The notes under the pieces were generated by a model. It saw only the letters and a list, made by a program, of their open reading frames with translations, did not search any database and had not been told where the DNA came from. Positions 37,101 through 49,340 of a DNA stretch of 64,000 nucleotides are shown piece after piece (the first letter of the stretch is position 1; the number at the start of each line of letters is the position of its first letter). The stretch lies in assembly GCA_905331475.1 (NCBI GenBank), contig CAJNYU010004046.1, forward strand, positions 125,106 to 189,105, given 5' to 3'. The stretch is from Rotaria socialis (Eukaryota; Rotifera; Eurotatoria; Philodinida; Philodinidae). The position numbers and the translations under genes were made by a program.

Positions 37101-40100
37101 TGTTCATATACTTGATGAGTATTCAATTGTATTTACTTTAAATAAATCAGTGAACACAATGTAGTGGAATGCCTAATGATGAGAGTTTCTATTATTATGC
37201 TGCAATCATTTTTTCTTATTTGACGAATCAATTTCTTTAACATTAAAACTAAATAAATTTTGAAATAGTAGAGTTTGATTTCTAATAAACTTGAAATTAA
37301 CAGTAGTAAAGTGCAAGTTTATCGGTAAATTCGATAAACAAATTTTCATTCAATAAGTAGAATAGTGAAAATATTAAAAATACTGTTCACTATCATATAG
37401 TTTCTATTTCTAGAGCATTAATCAATACATTCGATTAGAATTCAATGACTTCAAATTTATTTCCGACGAAATCGAACATGAACTTCGACAATCACGCATT
37501 CAACTGGATCAATCGTTAGAAGAAAATAAAGAACAACGATGTGATATAGCTATTCTGAAAGAAAATCTTCATTCTTTTGAGGAGTTAAAACAACAATATG
37601 CGGAACAATGTGACAAAATAAATGAACTGCAGATGATTATTGACCAAGAAAATATTGGTTTGTTTTTATCATAGATTTTCTCAGATTTCCATTTTAATTT
37701 TTACTTCCTATTAGATAAAACTAAATTTGATCAACTTGAATCATTATATGAAGAAGTTCAACAAAAATATGTTCATCTTGAACATATCAAATCTGAATGT
37801 GATGTATTACAAGAAAATTTTAATAAAACAAATCTTCAACTGCAAGATCAACAAGAAAAACATCAAATCGAAATCAATAGTCTTCAAAGTACAATTGAAC
37901 AACAAAAACAAATAATCGATAATGCAACACAATCTCAAGATGAACGTTATTCATCATCAGTAAAACTAACACAGCAATTAAGTGATTTACTTGAAACAGA
38001 AAAAACTGAAAAAGAAAAATTGAAAAATATCAATCAACAATTAGAAAACGATTTACAAACAAACAATGAATTGTTTTTTGAAAAAACTAAGCAAGCTGAT
38101 GATCTCGATAAACAATTACAAATAATCAATAATGAATATCAAGATTTAAAAGTTCAATTTGATCAAATCAAACATGACAAAGATAAACTTATTAATGATA
38201 TTAATTTACTTGCGGAAACAATACAAAGTTTCGACAGTGAGAAGTCCGAAAACTTGCAAGTAAATCAAAAATTTTGTTTTCACTTTTCAAACATTGTATG
38301 TATTTTCATCTACATAGATTATTAATAAATTAGAACAAGATTTAGAAAGCAATAAATTAAATTTTGATCAACTAATTAAACAGAATAAAGAAGAAAATCA
38401 TCAAGAAAAAGCTCAAATAGAAACTAAATTTCAGCAAGTACGTCGTTGAAGTTTTTTATCGATTAAATATCAGAGTGAGCATTCGCATTAAGTTAAATAA
38501 TTTAAAACAATTCTATTGATAGCATTATTTTCTTATGACATTTATTAATATTTTCATTGTTGTTATATACAGTAAATTTCGTTTTTAACTAATCTCTATG
38601 AGTAATTAAAACTAGGGTTGAGCGGAAGCTGCTCATAGATTCATCAGTTGATAAATTCTATATTTATTTCTAGTTGAGACGGGGTACTGCACTCTTTTCC
38701 TCTGTATTTCTTATTAAATAAATTTAAAAAACATATTTTGAATCCATTTTCAATTTTTAATAGACGTGTTGAGTCATATTATTCTGAAAGTCAACAGTTT
38801 TCAAAACTTAAAACTCCTATTTCATAATAAACAATTTAGCGAAACATGAAATATCAGATGAATTGCAGACAAATCTTTTACTAGTTGCACAAAACAAGAA
38901 AATAGACGACTAAAAATTTAATTTTTAGACAATTGAAAGTCTTAAACAAGAATTAGACTCTGCTAAAAACGATCTAAAAATTCTTCAATTACAATCAATT
39001 GAACAAAAGCAATCAATTCTTGAAAATGAACAAATCCAAACAAGTAATCTACGATCTGAGTTAGAAAATTTTCAAAAAGAAAATGAAACATTAAATCAAA
39101 CGATCAACGAATTGAATAACAAACTTGCAACTCAAAAAACTGAATCTAATGCAACTATTCAAGTAGATCATCAGATTTTCAACGAGATAGTCGTACGGTT
39201 AAATGAATTTTTTTCTTCATAGGATCTTCAAGAAAAACAACAAAAAATGAAGATGCTATTATCACGTCTTAAAAAAGAATTACAAGAAAAACATCAACAA
39301 CCAAAACAAAGTCTAATTGATCTTGAATTAGCTGATTATGAAAAAACAATAAAATCATTAAAAGATAATTTAACATCTAAAGACAAAGAAATTCAAGATG
39401 TGCGCGACGAACTAACAAATATTAATGAAAAAAATCGTTGTCTCATGGAAGAAATCCAAAATTTGGATCAACAAAAATTACAAACAGAAGAACGCGCTAA
39501 TAAATTTAAAACATTATTAGATGCAACCAAGCGAGAATTACAAGATGCGAAAGATCTTGAACAACAAAGATATCAAAATGATGACAATTTACGATCATTA
39601 CTTGATAAGCTAAAAACTGAATTAGATGATAATAAAGTAACTGTTAGTCAATTGCTTTCTGAAAAACAAGAGCTTACTGGTAGATTGCTTCAATTGATTG
39701 TATTATATTTATAGTTTTTGTTTACCTTAAGAACGATTCAATAATCAAAGTGATACAAATCAGAGAACAATTAATTTACTTGAACAAAATCTACGTATCG
39801 CAAAACATGATCTGGAAGTTGTCAAACAGGATTAGTTAGTTTTTTCATTTTGTAGAAATATGTGCCTAATTTTACGTATCTATTTTTCAGTGACACCCTA
39901 CAAGATGATTTCAATAATTATAAAGTAAATATAAAACATTCGCATACATATGTTACTTGAAATGATCAGTTTTCGCGACTTATTCGAGAGAAGAATATTC
40001 AGATCTTTAAATTTTTCTAGTTTTAGTCAACTCCGTTCCAATTTTATACGATATGAATACTCATTACTAGTTCGTATCTGATTATTAGATCAGTATCTAG

Positions 40101-42511
40101 TTCATTTGATAGATACAGAGAACGATTATTAAATAATTATTAGGATAGTGAATGAATGCTATTCCAAGAAGCATTGAAATGATAAACACTTATACTTAAA
40201 AAAGTCATATGTTAGTTTCTAGTACTTGCGTCTGAATTCATTTGTGGATATGTTTAGACTTTCGGTGAGAGCGGAGTATTTGTAACGAAATAAGTGAGTA
40301 GAAAAAGAATATTTATCACTTACATAGCTACCACTTACAGATTCGAGTTATTCATTGGTAAAGAAATATTTCACGAACACTTAATAATAGTATCAATCAC
40401 GAATTGAATTTTCAATTCAAACCAAAAGATGTAACATTTTTTATGATTGGAACATTTACGATTGTTGTCTCATTCTGTCAATGAAAACCAGTTAAATTGC
40501 TAATGAAAAGACAAAAATAGAAAGATATACATATTCTAGAAAGTATAGGATAGCTTATATTTTGTAACGTCGTATGTACGTAGATACGGGATAGGATTAA
40601 ACAATTGTTCGGTTGTATTTGTATTTTGTATTTCTTGTACAATCTTATTCTGTATCGTATTTAGAATTCTTCTTCTTCTTCTGTATATTTGTCTAGATTC
40701 GAGCACAAAGTGTTCTTAAACAACAACAATCTACTCAACGTGAGCGTATGCCAATAGTACCTGATAAACAAACGGAATTCGAAGAAACAATTGAAAAATT
40801 AAAAATAGCTCTTCGTGAAGCAAAGTACAGATTATTAGTTTTTGTTCTTTATTGTGCTAAAGTCTCTACGAATATATTTAGTAATAAAATTCAATTATTA
40901 ATATCTGAGAATGAAACATTACAGAAAGAACAAGATCGTCTTAATGAAGTACAAACAAAAATAGTTAATGAATCCAGAAAACGTGAACAAGATCTGCGAA
41001 AACAAGTAAAAAACACTTGTCTTTTATGGAATCGTAGAACTTCTTCTTGTTTTTCTTATTATAAAGCATCAAATAGAACTTGAAAAAATGGAAAGCGACT
41101 GTTCAAAACGAACGAATGACAGTCATGACATGATGAAAAGTGTTACAATTCAAAATGAAATACTTTCAACAACGTATCAAGTAAAAATCTATATATTTTT
41201 TTCCTACGGTATAGATGTATTTTTCTATTCAAGGAACAAATAGCTACAATACAAACGGATAATGAACGGTCAATATCAATCTTACAAAATCAATTACAAA
41301 CATCAAAACAAGAAATTGAACAATTAAAAAATCGTATTGAATCATTGCGACAAACCAATGCTGATAATGAAAAAGAATCATCTCAAGTTGTCATTAATAA
41401 TGAGATTAATAGAGATGAAATTCTATGGACTTATGCAGAACGTCAACAAGGAGAAGTAACTAAACTGTTTCCTATTGAGTTTCTACACAAGCCAGATTTC
41501 GCTGTCTATCATTATATAAATATAATTATGAGGATAGCAAGCTCATTTTAGACGTGTATCAATTGAATAAAGTCCTTATTAAAAGAAAATTCCCAAAAAA
41601 ATAGATATAGCTTGAGTAATTCAAATTAAGCTTCGTCTATTTCAGTTTTAGTACATAAGTTATTCTATATCAAGTACTATGAAAAATAAAAGAAAATCTT
41701 TAAAAGATTCATAAAAATGTTACGTAAGTATTTCATTGTACTTCTAGTGATCAAAATATGTAACCAAAGTATTTATATGAAAGATCTTCTTGTTAAAACA
41801 ATTATTTCATTTTCTATGAAATAAAGTATAGCAGTAGAGATACAACTGATGTTGCTGTTCTGTTCAATAGAATCGTTTTATATTTCTTACAATAGCAAAA
41901 TTATTTTGTTCTTTTTTTCTTCAAAGGGATCAGAATCAGCCAGTGTTGATTTTCAATCAAGCGACGTTGCAGTAAAAACTTTAGAAAATGTTCTATTCGG
42001 CAATGCAAACTCGACTCGACCTTCACAGTCGAATATGGACAAACCTCGTCATATACTTTTCGAAGACGTCGAATTAGAACGCCAACGTATTGAAGAAGAA
42101 CTTAATAAAACAAAATATCGTTTACTTAATACAACTGAACTTCTTAATGAATCCGAATTAACTAATGTACGTTTGAGTGAACAAGTATCACTACTCAAAG
42201 ATGAAATACGACGTATTGAACGTAATATGGATCGAGCTGAATCAATATCAAATTTAGAATATTTGAAAAATATAATTCTAAAATTTTTCATATTAAAATC
42301 TGCGCATGAGCGTTTACAAATCATACCTGTTCTTGTTACAATGCTTAAACTAAGTCCTGATGAACAAGCTAAACTGGTTCGGGTGGCACAAGAAACAGCA
42401 TCTGTTGTTGATACTTCAGTAAATAATGAATCTAACACACAACCAGTTACTAGCAATGCCAATTCAAGTTCTTCTTCGTCTTCTTGGGGTTCTTATTTAA
42501 ATATATGGTGA
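34158..42511 (+). CDS. GCC2: GRIP and coiled-coil domain golgin (GCC2/GCC185), 17 exons, complete
   Basis: Exons: 34158-34211, 34276-34401, 34454-34558, 34609-34692, 34759-36966, 37414-37657, 37715-38259, 38318-38437, 38929-39162, 39223-39679, 39732-39834, 39891-39924, 40697-40824, 40882-41005, 41067-41180, 41234-41455 and 41927-42511. They give 1828 residues (human GCC2 has 1684). The N-terminus has LESMPPDELIKLFKSQ, matching LETLPKEDLIKFAKKQ of GCC2. Nearly all the rest is coiled coil. The C-terminus is a GRIP domain, NLEYLKNIILKFF, with the conserved Tyr that binds Arl1-type GTPases, then LSPDEQAKLVRVAQE and the closing GSYLNIW (WASYLHSW in human). GCC2 tethers endosome-derived vesicles at the trans-Golgi. 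Exon 5 is 2.2 kb and holds a 63-bp tandem repeat array. The end of exon 9 is the least certain junction (39162 chosen over 39192, which would leave a 30-nt intron). Confidence 0.93.
34970..36450 (+). repeat. Coding tandem repeat, 63-bp unit (21 residues = 3 heptads), ~23 copies
   Basis: Inside GCC2 exon 5 the protein repeats a 21-residue unit of the form EEELNDLRSKLNTFDKDKQLM. The spacing is exact at 63 bp in most copies; one early copy lacks a Glu (20 residues). 21 residues is exactly three heptads, so the coiled-coil register is kept. Pairs of neighbouring units recur as longer blocks: LNSLRSTATSFDQN twice 42 residues apart, and DLKTKLITSDKEK twice. This indicates expansion by unequal exchange or replication slippage. 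Confidence 0.9.
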
Positions 42512-44414
42512 TACGATCCGTTTTATTTATTTATGTGATAGAATTGTTCTTGCAAAATAATAAAACGAAACATGTTTTATTAGATTATAATTAATTTTAT
42601 TTTTATTCATGTTTCTACTTTTTATGGTGTTATTTCTTTTATTTTTACGATGAGCAACCAAGAAACTAATCAATGTCTCTAGCGGCTTTTAGCCAATTCT
42701 TGTTATTCCCTACTATCATTTTGCTAATACAAAAAAATATATCTCAAATGGATTCTCACATATGGAAAATTGAATATAAGTTAAATAATTTTGCAAGAGA
42801 CAAATATCGTCAACGTTTATACTATAATGTAGTCAGATTCTAATCTGTTTTCTTTTTATTACGGCATTTTCTCTTGTCATCGCCTAAAATAGACAAAAAA
42901 TACCAATCGAATCGATTTTCGGCTTTCTGAACCACATACAATTAAATTAATTTCGATTCAGTTTCGTTTAGAGATATGGTTTTATTTAATATAAAAACAG
43001 TATGCTAAAAAAGAGCAAAACAAGTCACAACAATCGGCATTATTTTACCTATCAAGACAAAGCATTTACTTTTTCATCATTTCAATACTAGACAACAGTG
43101 TCATCCAGTTACATCAATTTGAAAATCATAAAAAAAATAAAATCTGAATCTTAGTCGAATTGAAAATTAATTCATTTGCGTTTTTATCATCTTCTACGCT
43201 AACGTATGATGATGATGAGATAAATTAAATTTCATAAAAATCGAATTTATCAGAGCTGAATGCTAATTTTTCAATATCCAAAAATAAGCCAATGTCATAC
43301 ATAGTTTACCTTTTGAAAATAAAATAATTCTCATAAATTCTGCAATATGGTGTGATGTAACTTCATCTCGACATACACCACCATGCACAGCAATACTTTA
43401 AAGCTTTCTACCTGATTACTCTCTATCATACTAAATTTCAGTAAAAATATAAAGAGACACGATAACCGAAAGAAAAAATGAAGACAATATCATGGAAGAT
43501 GATACGGTGTTTTTTCTTCCTCTTTCCCGTTTATTGCTCTTCTCAATGCCAACTTTAACAACAGCAAGAATGTCCAATGTTCACGCATATCTCTAGTATG
43601 TAGTTTGATATGAAATGCTTACGAGCAATTGAACCTATCTATTTCAAAAACTAAACATATTCAATACACGTTGCTAGTTAAGCAGATAGAGTCATCAAAG
43701 TTCTACATCGGTAACTGCTCTAAAAATAAAGGAAACAATATTTCATTTTCTGTTCAACCAGTCGATATTATACGTATGAGAAAAATCCATATACACGACC
43801 AGAAGCACATATACTTTCATCTTATCTTGTCATGTAGAATCGATGCAAGTTGATGACAATGTCTATTTATAGCAAAAGATTTTTCAACTCATGGGTAGAC
43901 TATTTGGTTTTCATTTTATTTTACACGGGTTGTTTTGAACTTTTGCATTTTGAGACAATTAGTTTGTTGAATGAGGATATAATCACAGAACTTGCATTAA
44001 AAATAAGTAGTCATATATGACACAGAACGTTTTGACAATACTATGTCCAAGCTTTCATTATTGCCAATGTTTTATTTTTCGTATAGTTCAGGACATGTTC
44101 GTTTTAATGACAAAATCATTTAATTTCTAGTACAATTCAAGAATAAAATATCATTGTACACCGGGAGCGCAGAGCGTTTCAACATAGGAAAATGTTCGAA
44201 ATAGCGGATTTATCAGCTAAGCTATTTTTGTTCCTGTGTGATATTTTGATTACTAGCGACACAAAGGAATTTTGTTATTTAAAAGAGGACGATGTAAAGC
44301 AACAAACTTTTAAATGTAACTCATGTGAAATATATATATATATATTATTTGCTTTAGACTGAATCTACTATAAGGCATACTTGAAGACTCTCTAATTTTA
44401 CAATATTTACGATA
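42512..44414. other. Intergenic spacer, no gene seen
   Basis: About 1.9 kb between GCC2 and CIMIP2C. A candidate AATAAA for GCC2 lies at 42559-42564. A TA microsatellite lies near 44330-44345. The open frame at 43629-43853 has no similarity I recognise. Confidence 0.5.
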
Positions 44415-45340
44415 ATGTCACGAGCTGCAGGTACTTTACAAACAACTTATAATGCTAGTATGTATTCCAAGCAACATATTTTCTTATACTCTTCGATTAA
44501 TGTTTAATATCTTTAGCTTATTATCCACCCTCACTCATGCCAGGTTACCGAGGTAATTTCAATAGAATTTCCCTAACAAGAGATAGATAATCAAAAGTAT
44601 ATTTTAGGTCATATTCCAACTACTCAATTTCAATGTGGTGAAACATTTGGTAATACATCAGCAAAATATTTTCAAGATTATCGTAGTGAAGCATTGAATT
44701 CATCCAAAAGTCTTTATGCAAGAGGTTGATTACATTTTATTCATTTTTTAATTGTATTATTTCATAACTAATCTTAGGAGGATATTTTCCAACACCATAT
44801 ACTCATCAACCCGAACTTGTAATGAGCGATCGTCGTCGTAGTCGTGACCAATATCTTTATACACCAAAATATGCGCTTAACAACACACATGCTGACCGAA
44901 CAAATGAAATAAGAAAATTTTATCAAGTGAATTAAGATTATTTTATTGCATTAAAAAAAATGTTTTCTATGTTCTAGCTTTCACAAGAACATCGTGATAC
45001 ATATTCAGATCGAAGTGGCACTTCACATCCTGTTGAACATTTTACATTACCTGTATCCAATGACAGAATGTATGAAGCTAATTTACCATAGTAAGTTAAA
45101 ATATAATTTTATTCTTTTTATTATGTTGTTACGTTTAGTTCATCAATGTTACTTCGTCATACATCCACTATTAACATTCCTGTTGATCGAAATTTTCCAC
45201 CGGTAAAAGAAGTGGCTAAACAAGGGAATTTTAAATTATTTCATCCGATTAATCAAACTTCGAATAATATTCAAGATTTATCAAAACAACAGCAACATTC
45301 AGCAATAAATACAATGCAAACTGTTGATTATTTGTGTTGA
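44415..45340 (+). CDS. CIMIP2C: Ciliary microtubule inner protein 2C (FAM166C), 6 exons, complete
   Basis: Exons 44415-44457, 44517-44552, 44608-44724, 44778-44926, 44978-45090 and 45139-45340 give 219 residues (human about 200). It opens MSRAAGTLQTTYNA, then PPSLMPGYRGHIPTTQF and CGETFGNTSAKYFQDYR, the PGYxGxxP and GxTFG signature of the FAM166/UPF0605 family. The same order as human FAM166C continues: a GGYFPT block, RSRDQYLYTPKY, and IRKFYQLSQEHRDTY. FAM166 proteins coat the inside of doublet microtubules in cilia and sperm tails. That role is inferred here. The last 60 residues are not obviously conserved. Confidence 0.9.
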
Positions 45341-48300
45341 TTAAAATTTGGTTTTCAAAAAATTATGATGAAGTGTAATCGAACATTTGCATTTTTGTTT
45401 CTCTTTTCTTATCTTCAATTTAATTGAATCGTCGAATATTTAAGTTACATCTGATTTAATTATAAAATTGAATCTTCGTATTTGGTTTAAACATAGATTG
45501 ATGATACATTTTCTTCAACAGTCAAGTAGAATAACAGTATTTTTGAATTAATTGACATGATTTTTATTTCTATAAAAGAAGATTCAAGTTTTTTTTGTTT
45601 AAATAAATGTTTTTATTTGTGAATTACTATTTAGAGATGTCAAAAATCAAAGGTATATTTCATTGTGAATCTAAATGATCACACTATTCTTTGTAATTAC
45701 ATATTAAGTAGATCATATTGTATCTGTAGTTCTGTGTACAAAAGCAATATCAATACTGAGTGTTGAATCAAATTAGTTGATTTACATATATGTTTTACAC
45801 TTTATTGCAATGAAAATAACAAATAAATAATCGTCTTGTAGAGAGTTATATTTTGTTATATATCATTAGAAGAAGAAGAAAAAAAAGATTAAAAAAAGCA
45901 AAACGATAACGATGTATGCTCTCAAATATGCACACGTACGAAACTTGTAGTAACTACAGCTTCATTTCACTCGTATTTATCCTCTTTTTCTTTTGTACTT
46001 ATAATAGACGTCAAGTTTTTATTTTTTGTTGATAATTATAAATATTTCCTTCGTTGAATATTGACTAATCATCGGCGGGGAAAGTAGTTATAAATTCTAG
46101 CATAATAATTATTTTGTGGTTAATTTTTCTGAGGATTGCAACATAATAAAAGAAATAGTATGAAGAGATCTCTCATTTTCTTTTCTTGTTGTGATCGTTT
46201 TTTTCTTCTAGTGAATGACACAGGCTATCGAGTTCTATTCAGATTCTACTCTTTGATAATAGAAATATTTTCTCATACAATCGAATCATTATAACTCCCG
46301 TTCATATACTGATTGAAATGATTAAAAAAACTTAAAATTAGAAGTTTGATGATTTTAGTAAAGATGAAGTTTTCGTGCTGTTGCAAACAGCAGCTAACGT
46401 GCAAGGTTTTATTGAATGATCTTTGATTCTATTTGTGTACTCAAAAAATGAGCACACTACTAAAATCGGTCAGTGTGTCCGTCCGTTTATTCGATAACTC
46501 TTCACAATTACATTCGATTGAGCTGAAATTTTGTGCACAGAATTGTCTCATCAATATCTAGGTCGAGTTCGGAGATGAGAAAGATCCGTCAAGAAATGAC
46601 TGAATTATCGAAAAAATTGTCATTATTGACAAGGCCATCCCTGAGGGGGAGTACAGGGATTTTTCAAAAATACTTTTTTTTCTCAGAATTATCCACAACA
46701 TATATAAATCGACTCAGTTTTTAACGCTGATTCTGAATCTGATATTAGTTTTGAACTAAATCGTAGCTTTCTGACGAAACATCGCCTGAAAAACGTCTCA
46801 AAATGCACAAAAACTGCATCCAGAAATCAGATTGTCTAGTTTCTCATGATAATTTTGGTGTTCAGACATTCTAGAATAACTCATATGTCACATACACTTT
46901 TTGCAGTACACATAACTCTCGGATGAAATACGAAGTGTCCACATTTATTTATTATTGATATTAATTGATGAATTGAAGAAGATAAAGTCTTGCATGAATA
47001 CAGATGAATAAAACTTTGACTAGTTAGAGATACTATTTCAGTTCTCTTGTGATTGAATCTTATTTTTTTAATTTATATTTTCTTGTCTCTTGTTGTCGTA
47101 GTTGTTGTTTTTTGGATTACTTTTATTGGTTCAATTCTGATGAACATTCGTTGATGTTTATGTTTATTTATCTTGATACAGAATTAGTAGTCTTCAGAGA
47201 TTGCATAGTATATTTTTCTTTTTATGAAGCATGATATATTTGTACACAAATTATTTTGCATAAAAAAATGATCACGATTGAAATGTGCATTTGGTAAAAG
47301 TAGATGAATATGATCGAGAGAGATCGATGAATAGTTAGGCGTGTACTGACATCATCATCATCATCATGTTGTTGCGTTGAATGCACTATTGTTTTATAGT
47401 ATCTTGACTTAAAATTTACAAGCTAAACGAATGTGCTACTAAAGAATTTGAACAACATATACTTGGGTAGTTTTCTGTTAGAGACTCTCTTTCATAAACA
47501 TTTACTTTACTAATGTCATAATTTAAAAGGAAAAAAATCTGCATACAAAGCTAATGGTATAATGATAATTTGCTGTCGTCGAAATAGTTTTGGATATTAT
47601 TCATGCAGCTGACATACCGTGTATACTGATGTTACTCATTTTGTATTTGTATTAATTCTCTATTGTCACACCGAAACGTCGATATTGATAAGAACAATTC
47701 TTGGAAAATCTGTGATTACTTGAATAAAAAATTAGAAACTACGACTGTTGTGTAATGAATTTCTTATCATACGAACGATTTTTTCTTCTGCTGAGAGAAG
47801 GTCGAAGATGAATTTAAAAATAATATTAACCATAATAATGCAGGATTAATATTGACATTTCTCGGTTATTTATATTCCTTCATCAGCTGAAGTTCTTTTA
47901 GAATAAAGTCGCATAAAAAAATCAGAAATGTTACAATAAAATTTGACGCCCAATATTCATTTATGTTAATAAGTTAAGTCAATATGAATTGCATCATGGA
48001 GCGTCAATATTCAATTTTATTATCAACTATATATATATTGGTATTTACGTTAGAATTATGAGTTACATGCGAACAAATCTCCTAAACAAAATATTAGTTA
48101 TCGTCTTTTAGCTTTCTTCAATTATTATCTCATTGTTTAATCGAAGAAAACTATGCGAGACATCAACTTTCTAAATCCTGTAAACTAAAATACGAATCAC
48201 AAAAAAAAGAGATTATTGAAAGATAGAACATTTATTTCAAGGATAACCTTTCGAACACCTATCAATCATAACAATCAGAAGTGAATGATTGAGAATAAGT

Positions 48301-49340
48301 AGAAGTGTAACATGAGGCATGAGAATAGGAATTGAAGAAAAGAAAGAAAGAAAGTCACTTACAATACTACAAACAATTAGTAAATATTATGTATGTACAA
48401 ACAAGCATATATAATCATCATCAATTGTATCTATAGAACAGACGAGATTCCAAACGAAAAGTACTACAGTCATATTTCTGAAATACCGATAGAGAAGAGC
48501 AAAATACTCAAATTTTCAGTAGTATTCTATCATTAATACCTTGTTGCATTGTATCTAAAAATCTAAGTATGTTGAATCAAACATGAATAAAGATTACAAT
48601 TAACTAAGGTATTTTATTGGACATAATGTAAACTTACGTTACATCATCTTTGGCGAATTGATGCATATTGATCATTGAATAGAACAATAATGATTGAAAA
48701 CTTATATGTAAACTTTCAGTCAACAAATCGCTCATTATTATTATTATTATTTAGCATATTTTGTAGTATTCGTAGGAGAAATAACCAAAAACAATTATTA
48801 CCATAATATGTTAAACGTTTTGAATTGTATGTATGATACCTAACATATTCTTTTCAATGTCACTGCATACTAAATTCTTTACTTAAACAATGAATAACTG
48901 ACTTTTTGATGGTTGAATTCGTAATCTTTATTACATACAGTCACTGTGATCATAGCCTAATAGGTAATCTTTTTTCTCTCTTGCATTCATTACTCTTTCT
49001 CATTTTTTTGTGATATTTCGTGTAAAGTCTTCTTCTGTAGTATAACACAGGCTGGACATTAAAGCCTCTTCGCCTCTCTTTACAATTTACATCGAGCGTA
49101 AAACAAACAATGACATATATATATATATATATCTATATAAATACACACGTACAAAAAAGAAGAGAAAGAGAGAGAGAGAGATCAAGCTGGACCGAGTACA
49201 TAAGGGTGCGTAGAGATAAACTAGAGTACTTGCATTCAAACACACACACACACAGCAACTTGATTAGACCACTGTCAGCTGTCATTTGTATAACCGATTT
49301 TGGTTCTTCTTATATTAATCAATTAAGTACTTAACAAAGG
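45341..49340. other. Intergenic region with one dispersed repeat copy, no gene seen
   Basis: 4 kb between CIMIP2C and the chitin-binding gene. It contains repeat copy D (46431-46950), a small CAT simple repeat near 47350-47365, and a TA run plus a GA run (49115-49180) just before the next gene. The open frames here (for example 46533-46724, inside the repeat, and 47049-47234) show no similarity. The last few hundred bases should hold the promoter of the chitin-binding gene. Confidence 0.5.
46431..46950 (-). repeat. Dispersed hairpin-ended repeat, copy D, interrupted
   Basis: On the minus strand relative to copy A. The tail (GTGTACTC, loop, GAGCACAC) lies at about 46434-46456 and the body runs to GACTCAGTTTTT near 46722. 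About 170 bp unrelated to other copies follow. The head then resumes at TTTTTGCAGTACACATAAC (about 46898) and ends with CATTTATTTATT near 46950. The interruption looks like a later insertion. Confidence 0.75.
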
